A stretch of DNA of 64,000 nt from Candidatus Desulfarcum epimagneticum (GTDB taxonomy: Bacteria > Desulfobacterota > Desulfobacteria > Desulfobacterales > CR-1). A program made the translations under genes and the position numbers. The notes under the pieces were generated by a model. That model ran no database searches. It saw only the letters and a program-made list of their open reading frames with translations, and was not told where the DNA came from. The stretch covers positions 62,001 through 126,000 of the forward strand of contig CAACVI010000012.1 of assembly GCA_900659855.1 (NCBI GenBank). The letters are read 5' to 3'. Shown one piece after another: positions 28,216-36,432 of the stretch. Every line of letters starts with the position of its first letter. Positions within the stretch are counted from its first letter, which is position 1.

Positions 28216-29842
28216 AAAACATGGGGGGCTCTTCCCATCGCCCAAACACATCCCGAAACACCCCGGTCATCTCCCCCACCGTGGCGTAAGCGGCGCAGCA
28301 CTCAACCAGATCCGGCATCACATTGCCCCCCTCCCGGGCGGTTTTCTCCAGTTTTTTGAGTTTCTGGGCCACGTCCGCGCCGTCCCGGGACCGGCGAAGC
28401 GCCTTTAAGGCAAGAATCTGCTTTTCAGCCGACTCCTCGTTGTATTCATGAAGCTCAACCTCCGGCTCTTCCCCGTCCTCGTACTTGTTCACGCCCACCT
28501 TGATGATCTCTTTTTCCTGAAGTCCCTTTTCAAACTCATAGGCCTGGGAGGCGATTTCGCGCTGGATGGCGCCGGTGGCCACCGCCTCCATCATGCCCCC
28601 CATCTTCTGAATCCGGGCCATCTCCTCCAGTATTTTGTCCTCCATCTCCCGGGTGAGGGTCTCCACAAAATAAGACCCGGCCAGAGGATCCACCGTGTCC
28701 CTCATCCCGACCTCCTCCATGAGAACCTCAAGGGTGCGCAAAGACAAAAGCGCGGCCCGGGGTGTGGGAATGGTGTAGGCCTCGTCAAAGGAGCACAGCG
28801 CCGTGGTCTGGGCGCCCCCCAGCGCGGCGGCCAGGGCGTAGTAGGCGCCCCGGATGATGTTGTTTTCCGGCTGGCTCTTGGACAGGCCGCTTCCCCCGCC
28901 CCCGAAAAGGCCCCTTAAAAAGAGTTTCTTTTTTTCCTTGACCCCGTATTCGGTTTTGAGCATTTTGGCCCACAGCTTCCGGGCGGCCCTGAACTTGGCG
29001 ATCTGCTCCCACATGTTGCCGAACACGTTCAGGTTAAAAGAAAACCGACCCACAAACTCACCGGGATCAATGCCCCGGCTTGAGACGTTGTCGATGTAGG
29101 TTCTGGCGATCTCAAAGGCGCAGGCGATCTCCTGGGCCGGGGTGGCCCCGGATTCCCGGATGTGGTAGCCGCACACGCTCACGGGGTTGCACCGGGGAAG
29201 CTCTTTCACGGCGTATTCAATGACATCGCCCACCAGGCGCACCGCCGGCTCCGGCGGAAAAATCCACGCGCCCCGGCCGATCATCTCCTTTAAAATATCA
29301 TTTTGCGGAGTGGCGCTGATTTTGTCTTTGGGAAAACCGAATTTTTCCGCCGCGGCCTGGTACATGGCCAGCATGACCGAGGCGTTGGCGTTGATGGTCA
29401 GCCCGGAGCCGATTTTGTCCAGCGGTATGCCGGCGAACGCGATCTCAAAATCCCTCAAAGAATCCACGGCCATGCCCACCCGGCCCACCTCCCCTTCGGC
29501 CCTGGGGTCGTCGGAGTCAAGGCCCATCTGGGTGGGAAGGTCAAAGGCCACGTTAAGCCCGGTCTGGCCGTGGGAGATCATGTACTTGAACCGTTCGTTG
29601 GTCTCCTCCGGAGACCCGAAGCCCGTGTACTGCCGGGTGGTCCAGGCCCGGCTTCGGTATCCGCCGGGATGCAGACTCCGGGTGAACGGATACTCCCCCG
29701 GCCCCCCCAGATCCTTTTCGTAATCAAAACCTTTCTCTTCAAGGTCTTTGGGGCCGTAGGAAGTTTTCACCCGGATCCCCGACTGGTAAACGACCTCCTT
29801 CACCGCGTCTTTCTCGTCTTTGATGTACCTTGCCACGCCCAT
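28214..29842 (-). CDS. Methylmalonyl-CoA mutase-family large subunit, probably acting on a bulky aryl substrate
   Basis: 542 residues, a standalone catalytic barrel without the B12-binding domain. It has FDLPTQMGLDSDDP, the substrate His in VCGYHIRESGATPAQEI and NDILKEMIGRGAWIFPPEP. By alignment to methylmalonyl-CoA mutase (Propionibacterium numbering) the carboxylate-binding Tyr89 (TTRQYTGF) and Arg207 (MIGRGAW) are kept, as for a dicarboxylic substrate. Tyr75, Thr77 and Met78, which line the substrate pocket, read His, Gly and Gly. This suggests a wider pocket, as for (2-aminophenyl)succinyl-CoA. It overlaps the small subunit gene by 1 nt (TAATG). Confidence 0.9.
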   Translation of the reverse strand: MGVARYIKDEKDAVKEVVYQSGIRVKTSYGPKDLEEKGFDYEKDLGGPGEYPFTRSLHPGGYRSRAWTTRQYTGFGSPEETNERFKYMISHGQTGLNVAFDLPTQMGLDSDDPRAEGEVGRVGMAVDSLRDFEIAFAGIPLDKIGSGLTINANASVMLAMYQAAAEKFGFPKDKISATPQNDILKEMIGRGAWIFPPEPAVRLVGDVIEYAVKELPRCNPVSVCGYHIRESGATPAQEIACAFEIARTYIDNVSSRGIDPGEFVGRFSFNLNVFGNMWEQIAKFRAARKLWAKMLKTEYGVKEKKKLFLRGLFGGGGSGLSKSQPENNIIRGAYYALAAALGGAQTTALCSFDEAYTIPTPRAALLSLRTLEVLMEEVGMRDTVDPLAGSYFVETLTREMEDKILEEMARIQKMGGMMEAVATGAIQREIASQAYEFEKGLQEKEIIKVGVNKYEDGEEPEVELHEYNEESAEKQILALKALRRSRDGADVAQKLKKLEKTAREGGNVMPDLVECCAAYATVGEMTGVFRDVFGRWEEPPMF

Positions 29843-30249
29843 TAATTGTGTTCTCCCTGAAAAAGAGCCTGAATCGATTCCACGATTTCCGAAAAGGGCG
29901 TCCCCCCCGGAAAGACGCCTTTTGCGCCGGCCTCCTTAAGCTTTGCCACATCCTGTCTGGGGATCACGCCCCCGACGACCACGCGGACATGGGCCATGCC
30001 CTCCTCCTCCAGGCGCCCCACCAGGCGCCGGCAGATGGAAAGATGGGCGCCCGTCATGACGCTCAGGCCGACGACATCCGCCGACTCCTGCACGGCGGTG
30101 GCCACAATCTGATCAATGGTCTGGTGAAGGCCGGAATAAATCACCTCCATGCCCGCGTCCCGAAGGGCCATGGACACCACCTTGGCCCCCCGGTCATGGC
30201 CGTCCAGGTCCGGCTTGGCCACAAGAATCCGAATTTTTTTATCCCCCAT
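29842..30249 (-). CDS. Cobalamin-binding small subunit of the mutase
   Basis: 135 residues. It has the B12 motif DLDGHDRGAKVV (DxHxxG, His ligand to cobalt), VVGLSVMTGAHLSICRRLV with the SxL-type motif, and GGVIPRQDVAKLKEAGAKGVF with the GG of the base-off pocket. It forms the adenosylcobalamin-dependent mutase with the large subunit directly downstream. A cobalamin adenosyltransferase gene (51222) lies 20 kb away. Confidence 0.93.
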   Translation of the reverse strand: MGDKKIRILVAKPDLDGHDRGAKVVSMALRDAGMEVIYSGLHQTIDQIVATAVQESADVVGLSVMTGAHLSICRRLVGRLEEEGMAHVRVVVGGVIPRQDVAKLKEAGAKGVFPGGTPFSEIVESIQALFQGEHN

Positions 30250-30352
30250 GATTTGGTTTTGTCCTTTAAGTGTTTTGAATCACAATTGGGTTGTGTGTCG
30301 GGACAAATCAAGCCAACTCGTTTAAATCATTAAATAATAAAACCCTTAAATC

Positions 30353-31483
30353 TTAGAGCCCCGACCACCTGGCGATATTGGTCCGTAAAATCTCATGGGC
30401 GCCGCCGCCGTAGAGCAGAAACCGGTTGTCCCGGTAGTAGCGCTGGACCGGGTATTCCATGGAGTAGCCGTAGGCGCCCAGTATCCGGGTGGCCTCGTCG
30501 GCGGCCTTGCAGGCGGCCTCGGTGGCGAAGTACTTGGCCATGGACGCCTCCTTTAAGCACGGTATTTTGTTGTCGACCATCTCGGCCGCCCGGTAGGTCA
30601 TAAGACGGGAGGCCTCCAGCTGGGTGGCCATGTCGCCGATTTTGGCCTGGATGAGCTGGTATTTGCCGATGGTCTTTCCGAACTGGGCCCGCTCCTGGGC
30701 GTACTGGATGGAATCGGCCAGGGCCGCCCGCTGAAGGCCGATGGCCAGAGAGGCGGTCATGGTCCGGATTTCCGCCAGTATGGACATGAGGTTGTCCAGC
30801 CCCTGGCCCTCGTTTCCCAGGCGATGCTCTTTGGGAATGAGAACGTCGGAAAAGGCGATTTCCGATATCTCGGTGGAGCGGGTGCCCACCGTCTGAAAGG
30901 GGGGGCTGACGGACACGCCCGGGGTCTGCCTGGGAATGAAAAAAAAGTTCAGCCCCCTGAATTTCTTTTTGGGGTCGGTCTGGCACAAAACGGTGAAAAA
31001 ATCCGCCACAGGGCCGTTGGTGACCCATGTCTTCATGCCGTTGATCCGGTAGCCGCCGTCGGTTTCCTCGGCCAGGGTGGACACGGCGCCCAGGTCTGAT
31101 CCGGCCTCGGGCTCGGTGAGGCAGAAACAGGCGATCTTTTCCCCCTTCATGGCCGGGATAAAATAGTCTTCGCGCATCTGGTCCGTGCCGAACTTAAACA
31201 GAAAATTGGTGCCCATCAGGCACTGCATGGCGGTGACGGCGGCCATGCTCATGAGCCCCCGGGCCAGCTCCTCGCAGATCACGCAGTAAAGGGTCGTGCT
31301 GCCCCCGCTTCCGCCTTTTTTGACCGGGTAGCGAATCCCGAAAACCCCCATCTCGGCGATTTTTTTGAACATGTCAATGGGGAACTCGCCTTTTTCATCG
31401 ATTTCGGCGGCCTTGGGGATCAGCTCCTGGTCCACAAAGCGGGCCATGCTTTTTCGGATCAGGGTTTGATGATCGGATCGCAT
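30353..31483 (-). CDS. Acyl-CoA dehydrogenase lacking the usual catalytic glutamate
   Basis: 376 residues with FCLTEPEAGSDLGAVST, RINGMKTWVTNGPVADFF, ERAQFGKTIGKYQLIQ and a C-terminal RDNRFLLYGGGAHEIL. In MCAD-type enzymes the catalytic Glu sits in YEGT; the gap-free alignment from RD to AR puts Gly there. The alternative Glu position used by isovaleryl-CoA dehydrogenase (just before the helix G Arg) is Ile, in AEIRTMTASLAIG. A substrate that decarboxylates would not need this base, which fits oxidative decarboxylation of an arylmalonyl-CoA after the mutase. Electrons would go to the neighbouring ETF. AGGATGACATC precedes the ATG. Confidence 0.9.
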   Translation of the reverse strand: MRSDHQTLIRKSMARFVDQELIPKAAEIDEKGEFPIDMFKKIAEMGVFGIRYPVKKGGSGGSTTLYCVICEELARGLMSMAAVTAMQCLMGTNFLFKFGTDQMREDYFIPAMKGEKIACFCLTEPEAGSDLGAVSTLAEETDGGYRINGMKTWVTNGPVADFFTVLCQTDPKKKFRGLNFFFIPRQTPGVSVSPPFQTVGTRSTEISEIAFSDVLIPKEHRLGNEGQGLDNLMSILAEIRTMTASLAIGLQRAALADSIQYAQERAQFGKTIGKYQLIQAKIGDMATQLEASRLMTYRAAEMVDNKIPCLKEASMAKYFATEAACKAADEATRILGAYGYSMEYPVQRYYRDNRFLLYGGGAHEILRTNIARWSGL

Positions 31484-31513
31484 GATGTCATCCTTTCTTG
31501 GGGCCGGCGCCTC

Positions 31514-32698
31514 TTAAGCCCGGTTTTTCAACTGTTTGATCATCTCGGGAACAATCTTTCGGACATCTCCGACGATTCCCCAGTCGGCGACGCTGAAAAT
31601 GGCGGCGTTCGGGTCCCGGTTCACGGCCACAATGTGCCCGGAATTGAGCATTCCGGCCCGGTGCTGGATGGCCCCTGAGATGCCGCAGGCGATGTAAAGC
31701 TCCGGGCGCGTGGACTGGCCGGTCTGGCCCACCTGGTTTTCAGCGGGAATCCAGCCCTCCTCCACGGCCACCCGGGTCCCGGCCACCTCGGCGTCCATGA
31801 GCCCGGCCAGCTCGTAAAGGAGTTTGAACCCTTCCGCGCCTCCCATGCCCCTTCCCCCGGCCACCACGCGTCCGGCTTTGACCAGATCCACCCCGGTTTT
31901 TTTCTCCTGAACGGTTTTAAGGATCCGGGTGGGAACGTCTTTTTCGGAAAGATCCGGCTCATGGCGGATAATTCGGGGCTTTTTGCCCGGGGACGCGACG
32001 GCCTCCATGATCCCGGGCCTGACCGTGGCCATCTGGGGCCGGGAATACCGGTTGACGATGGCGGCCATGACATTGCCGCCAAAGGCCGGCCGGGTCTGGA
32101 TCAAAACGCCCTCCTCCGGGTCTATGGCCAGCTCGGTGCAGTCGGCGGTGAGCCCGGACCCCACGCGCCGGGACACCCGGGGGGCCAGGTCCCGGCCCAG
32201 CCGGGTGGCGCCCATGAGCAGGATATCGGGTTTTTGTTCCAAAACGATTTTTTCAATGACATCGGCGTACGGCAGGGTGCGGTAATGTTCCAGAACCGGA
32301 TGCTCGGCCACGCACACATGATCGGCGCCCCACTCCCCCAGCTCATCAGCCAGGGGGGCCACGCCGTGTCCCAAAAGCAGGGCGAAAACCTCCTGCCCCA
32401 GGGCGGCGGCCAGACGCCGGGCCTCCCCGAGAAGCTCCAGGGACACCCGGGACAGGCGGCCGTTTTTCTGCTCGGCGAACACCCACACGCCCTTCCGGTC
32501 GGAAAAATCCGGAACGGCCCGGGGTTTGGCGTCGGTGAGTATGGCCGCTTTTTTGCACACGGACAGGCACGCGCCGCACCCGGTGCAGCGCTCCAGCACA
32601 ACGGGTTTTCCATCCTCAAGGCCGATGGCCTCATACTGGCACTGTTTTACGCATTTCCGGCATCCGTCGCAAAGTTCCGCTTCAATCCAGACGGTCAT
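31514..32698 (-). CDS. etfA: Electron transfer flavoprotein alpha subunit with N-terminal ferredoxin domain
   Basis: 394 residues. Residues 1-55 hold two 4Fe-4S motifs, CDGCRKCVKQC and CTGCGACLSVC. The EtfA domain follows, with MGATRLGRDLAPRVSRRVGS, the FAD-binding VAGGRGMGGAEGFKLLYELA and CGISGAIQHRAGM. Such fusions occur in anaerobes whose ETF links an acyl-CoA dehydrogenase to low-potential carriers, and some of them bifurcate electrons. Bifurcation here is not demonstrated. 12 bp after etfB. Confidence 0.93.
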   Translation of the reverse strand: MTVWIEAELCDGCRKCVKQCQYEAIGLEDGKPVVLERCTGCGACLSVCKKAAILTDAKPRAVPDFSDRKGVWVFAEQKNGRLSRVSLELLGEARRLAAALGQEVFALLLGHGVAPLADELGEWGADHVCVAEHPVLEHYRTLPYADVIEKIVLEQKPDILLMGATRLGRDLAPRVSRRVGSGLTADCTELAIDPEEGVLIQTRPAFGGNVMAAIVNRYSRPQMATVRPGIMEAVASPGKKPRIIRHEPDLSEKDVPTRILKTVQEKKTGVDLVKAGRVVAGGRGMGGAEGFKLLYELAGLMDAEVAGTRVAVEEGWIPAENQVGQTGQSTRPELYIACGISGAIQHRAGMLNSGHIVAVNRDPNAAIFSVADWGIVGDVRKIVPEMIKQLKNRA

Positions 32699-32710
32699 GG
32701 GGCCTCTCCT

Positions 32711-33502
32711 TTAAAGCAGCTTGTGCTCATACAGTTTTTCCATCAAAACGCCGGCCGCCTCCGCGGGCTTTCCCCCGATCTTCTCCCCCCGGCGCTCAAA
32801 CTTGGGGGCAAAGGTTCTCACGACATGGGTCAGGGAGCCTTCCAGGCCCACCTCCGACGTGAGAACCCCGATGTCGGCGGCGTTCCATACCTTCAGCGGC
32901 GCCTTTTCCCGGCATGAGGCGATGAGCCCTTTGACATCCGGATGCCGGGGCCGGCCGGCCTGGTCGATGACGGTCAAAAGGGCCGGCAGGCGGCATTCAA
33001 GGACCTCGTATCCGTCTTCCAGGCGTCTTTTGACCACCACGCTTTTTTCCCCGATTTCTTCAATCCCGAACACATAGGCGGCCTGGGGGATCCCCAGATG
33101 GTCGGCCACCTGGGGGCCGATCTGGGCCGTGTCCCCGTCGATGGCCTGACGGCCGCATAAAACCAGGTCGAAGCCGCCTTTTTTTTCAATGGCTTTTCCC
33201 AAAACCAGGGAGGTGGCCCAGGTGTCGGAGCCGGCAAAGGCCATATCGGACAGAAGAATTCCCTCGTCCGCGCCCATCCCCAGGGCCTCGGACAGGGCGT
33301 CCACAGCCTGGGGCGGGCCCATGGAGACGGCCGTGACCTTTCCCCCGGCCCGGTCTTTGACGGCCAGGGCCATTTCAAGGGCGTGCCGGTCGTCCGGGTT
33401 GATGACGCTTTCAATTCCCTCCCGGATCATATTGCCGGTTTTGGGGTCCAGTTTAACTTCCGTGGTGTCGGGCACCTGCTTGATCAAAACGATTGTATTC
33501 AT
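32711..33502 (-). CDS. etfB: Electron transfer flavoprotein beta subunit
   Basis: About 263 residues, with TIVLIKQVPDTTEVKLDPKTG, NPDDRHALEMALAVKD, DLVLCGRQAIDGDTAQIGPQ and PALLTVIDQAGRPRHPDVKG. The ATG at 33502 has GGAG about 9 nt upstream and is preferred over a TTG two codons earlier. It forms a heterodimer with the ferredoxin-EtfA encoded next. Confidence 0.93.
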   Translation of the reverse strand: MNTIVLIKQVPDTTEVKLDPKTGNMIREGIESVINPDDRHALEMALAVKDRAGGKVTAVSMGPPQAVDALSEALGMGADEGILLSDMAFAGSDTWATSLVLGKAIEKKGGFDLVLCGRQAIDGDTAQIGPQVADHLGIPQAAYVFGIEEIGEKSVVVKRRLEDGYEVLECRLPALLTVIDQAGRPRHPDVKGLIASCREKAPLKVWNAADIGVLTSEVGLEGSLTHVVRTFAPKFERRGEKIGGKPAEAAGVLMEKLYEHKLL

Positions 33503-33549
33503 TCTCAAAGCTCCGGGGGAAAGGGTCGCGGGTGGCTGTTATATGAAGC

Positions 33550-34740
33550 CTATATGACGCCTTTTTTCTCAAAAGCCGAGATTTCGCTTTCCGAATATCC
33601 CAGCCTTTGGCCGTATATCTCGCGGTTGTGCTCGCCGAAACGCGGCGGAAACGACATCTTCCGGCCTTTTTTTTCAAGATAAGGCGGCATGTTCGGCGGC
33701 GGGGCCAGGGTGATGGTTTTCCCCGTCTTTTCGTCCCGGGCGGAAATCAGTCTTTTCTCCACCAGGGGCTCTTCGATCATCTCTTTGATTTTGGCGATCT
33801 TGCTCACCGGCACCGTGATGGAGGAAAAAAGCGCGATGAGCGTCTCCGAATCATGCTTGCGGGTGATCTCATTGATCTCCCGGTTGATTTGCGCCACATT
33901 GTCGATCCGCCCCCGGTTTTTTTCATAAACCGGCCGGTCCAGGGGTTTGAAAATATCCTGGGACACAATGGACTTCCACTGGCGGTCGTTTCCCACGGCT
34001 AAATAGATAAAACCGTTTTTCGTTTTGTAAACCGAAACCGGGCAGAAAAACTCGTGGGTGTTTCCCCGGCGGGTGATCTCCTTTCCAAAGCTGGCCGTCA
34101 TGGTGATGGGCACGGTCTGCCACGAAACCGAGGATTCGAACATGGCCAGATCAATTCGGGAGCCCTCCCCGGAGACCTGGCGTTTGAAAAGGGCTTTCAT
34201 CAAAAGGCCGTAGGCGTGCTCGGCGGTGCCGATGTCGGGAAGCGCCACTCCCAGCACCTGGGGGTCCCCGTCCGCCTCGCCGGTCAAATCCATCAGGCCT
34301 GACCGGGCCTGCAGGATGGGGTCGTAGGCGGCCTCGTTGCTCTCGGGGCCGAAACCCGTGATGCCCAGCCATATGATATCGGATTTCAAGGACTTGAGAA
34401 ACGCGTAATCAATCCCCAGTTTTTCGTAATTTTTCGGAAGCTGGTTGGTGACAAAAATATCAACGCCCATATCCGTGATCAGTCGTCTGAAAATCTCATT
34501 GCCCTCCGGCTCGGCGAGATTTAAGGTGATGGCCTCCTTGCCCGCGTTGAAGCAAAGGTAATACGTGTTCATCCTTTCTTCGTCCAGCACGTTGTCGCCG
34601 ATCATCCGGTTGGGGTCCCCGTACACGGGATGCTCCATGCGGATGACGTTCATGCCGTCCATGGCCAGACGGTAGGTCAGGTGGGGGGCCACCATGGCCT
34701 GCTCAAGGGATAACACATTAATATTTTTAAATATGCTCAC
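33550..34740 (-). CDS. Family III (CaiB/BaiF) CoA-transferase
   Basis: 396 residues with LSLEQAMVAPHLTYRLAMDG, RLITDMGVDIFVTNQLPKNY, the substrate segment YDPILQARSGLMDLTGEADG and the catalytic Asp in VALPDIGTAEHAYGLL. It transfers CoA between carboxylic acids. In anaerobic indoleacetate degradation a family III enzyme (IaaL) makes the aryl-succinyl-CoA that feeds the B12 mutase, and the gene order here (transferase, ETF, dehydrogenase, mutase) fits that role. The GTG start has GGAGAAG upstream. First gene of the minus arm. Confidence 0.9.
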   Translation of the reverse strand: MSIFKNINVLSLEQAMVAPHLTYRLAMDGMNVIRMEHPVYGDPNRMIGDNVLDEERMNTYYLCFNAGKEAITLNLAEPEGNEIFRRLITDMGVDIFVTNQLPKNYEKLGIDYAFLKSLKSDIIWLGITGFGPESNEAAYDPILQARSGLMDLTGEADGDPQVLGVALPDIGTAEHAYGLLMKALFKRQVSGEGSRIDLAMFESSVSWQTVPITMTASFGKEITRRGNTHEFFCPVSVYKTKNGFIYLAVGNDRQWKSIVSQDIFKPLDRPVYEKNRGRIDNVAQINREINEITRKHDSETLIALFSSITVPVSKIAKIKEMIEEPLVEKRLISARDEKTGKTITLAPPPNMPPYLEKKGRKMSFPPRFGEHNREIYGQRLGYSESEISAFEKKGVI

Positions 34741-34810
34741 AAATCTTCTCCATCCGGGGAACCGCTCTCAAAGAATCCTTTGAATTTGCCCCCTGTCCGC
34801 GATTAATAAG

Positions 34811-34865
34811 TTGACTGTCGTTTTTCAATCGCGTAATATTAATATGGAAAAAAAACCATTGTCAA
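34811..34865. promoter_or_regulatory. Overlapping opposed promoters between the two cluster arms
   Basis: Plus strand: TTGACT (34811-34816), 17 bp, TAATAT (34834-34839). Minus strand: TTGACA (34865-34860), 18 bp, TAATAT (34841-34836). Both -10 elements lie in the palindrome TAATATTA, so one polymerase binding excludes the other. The plus promoter would drive the 34890 gene onward and the minus promoter the CoA-transferase/ETF/mutase arm. The two -35 boxes and the palindrome make a 55-bp imperfect dyad where a regulator could also bind. Confidence 0.6.
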
Positions 34866-34889
34866 TCCCTTTCTGCCGGAGGAAACGCC

Positions 34890-35891
34890 ATGCGACTGCC
34901 TGATTTTGAATATATAAGCCCCGGAAATCTCGATGAGGCCTTAGACGCCCTGGCCCGGGCCGGGGACGACGGCGCGGTCCTGGCCGGGGGAACGGACCTG
35001 CTGGTCCGCATGAAACAGGGCCTGGCCGGGCCCCGGCTCCTGGTGAGCCTGAAAAATATCGAGGGGCTTTCCTATGTCCGACGCGAAGAAAACGCCCTGA
35101 AAATCGGGGCGCGGACGTCTTTGGCCGACATCCTGTGCTCGGATGAGGCGGGCGGATTTTTCCCGGCCCTGGCCCGGGCCGCCAAATCGGTGGGCGCGTT
35201 TTCCCTCCAGCGCCACCAGGGAACCATCGGCGGCAATATCTGCCAGGACAACCGGTGCAAATACTACAACCAGTCTGCGTTTTTCCGCTCCGCCCGGCAG
35301 GCGTGCCACAAGGCCGGGGGCAAAATTTGCTACGCCCGGGACGGGTCGGACCGGTGCCGCTCCACCTGCCGGTCCGATCTGGGGCCGGTTTTAATGGCGC
35401 TCGACGCCCGGGCCGTTTTAACAGGAAAAGACGGCCAAAGAACCGTTTCCGTGGAAGACTTTTACGCGTCCGAGGGGGAAAATCCCATCGCCGTCGCGCC
35501 CCATGAGCTTTTGACCGAAATTCAAATCCCTTTTCCCGAAAAAAAACCGGGAAACGCCTACCACCGCCTGGCCTTTCGATCGGCCATCGATTATCCCATC
35601 GTCTGCGCCGCCGTCTCCCTGGAGGCCTCGGATGGAAACGTCTCAAAGGCCAGACTGACGGTGGGGGCCGTCGGCAGCGCGCCGCTTCTGCTTTTAAGCG
35701 CGTCAAAGCGCCTTGAAGGGCCGTGGTCGCCGGAAAAAATCGGGGAAGCGGCGAAAATGGCCATGGACACCGCCTCGGCATTCGCGGTGGACAATGTGGC
35801 CGCGCCTGTGGAATACCGGATCCAAATGATCGCGGTCATGGCGAAACGCGCCATCGAAGAAGCCGCCGGAATGGCTTTGGGGAAGGTTTAA
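34890..35891 (+). CDS. HcrB-like FAD/4Fe-4S subunit of a molybdenum aryl-CoA reductase/hydroxylase
   Basis: 333 residues. The FAD-binding loops are VLAGGTDLLVRMKQG and LQRHQGTIGGNICQDN. An insert of about 40 residues after the second loop carries cysteines spaced 16, 8 and 9 (RCKYY...QACHKA...KICYAR...DRC). This is the spacing I recall for the 4Fe-4S cluster of 4-hydroxybenzoyl-CoA reductase beta subunit (HcrB). Ordinary hydroxylases lack it. GGAGG lies 8 nt before the ATG and a promoter lies 50 bp upstream. Partner subunits are at 37823 and 38474, now separated from it by a toxin-antitoxin pair and an IS element. Confidence 0.88.
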   Translation: MRLPDFEYISPGNLDEALDALARAGDDGAVLAGGTDLLVRMKQGLAGPRLLVSLKNIEGLSYVRREENALKIGARTSLADILCSDEAGGFFPALARAAKSVGAFSLQRHQGTIGGNICQDNRCKYYNQSAFFRSARQACHKAGGKICYARDGSDRCRSTCRSDLGPVLMALDARAVLTGKDGQRTVSVEDFYASEGENPIAVAPHELLTEIQIPFPEKKPGNAYHRLAFRSAIDYPIVCAAVSLEASDGNVSKARLTVGAVGSAPLLLLSASKRLEGPWSPEKIGEAAKMAMDTASAFAVDNVAAPVEYRIQMIAVMAKRAIEEAAGMALGKV

Positions 35892-35895
35892 GTTT

Positions 35896-36207
35896 ATGAC
35901 CGGCGAAAGAAAAGAAAAATTTTTTGACCTGATAGAGCGGGAACAGGGCGCCCTGGCGGGCCTGGGGGTGAAAAAAATCGGTCTTTTCGGGTCCGCGATT
36001 CGCGGAGAAGACAATGACGCAAGCGATTATGACGTGCTGGCTGTTTTTCATGCGGGCGAAAAAAAATATAAAAACTTCACAGCCCTCATTGATTTTCTTG
36101 AGGAAAAGCTTGGAAACGAAGTCGAACTCGTCACAAAGGAAGGTTTGAGCCCATATATTGGGCCGTATATACTTGAGGAGGTCGTGTATGCCGATATCAA
36201 ACCTTGA
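35896..36207 (+). CDS. mntA: MntA-type nucleotidyltransferase antitoxin
   Basis: 103 residues with KKIGLFGSAIRGEDNDASDY, the GS-x10-DxD site of MntA-family enzymes. In the characterised MntA/HepT system this protein AMPylates a Tyr in the HepT toxin. It begins 5 bp after the hcrB-like stop and overlaps the start of hepT by 20 bp, so the pair has been inserted into the operon between hcrB- and hcrC-like genes. Confidence 0.85.
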   Translation: MTGERKEKFFDLIEREQGALAGLGVKKIGLFGSAIRGEDNDASDYDVLAVFHAGEKKYKNFTALIDFLEEKLGNEVELVTKEGLSPYIGPYILEEVVYADIKP

Positions 36208-36432
36208 ATTTGTCAGGCATATCATGGATGAGATTGAATTTATCACACGGGAAAGAAATAAGATTACAGAAGACGAGTTCCAGCGCGACGATCTTGTTCA
36301 AAGAGGGTTTGTCAGAAGTTTGGAAATTATTGGGGAGGCGGCGAAAAAAATAAAGCCTGAGTTCAGGAAAAAATATTCCAACATTGAATGGAGTGATATG
36401 GCAAAAATGAGAGACAAGCTGATTCACCACTA

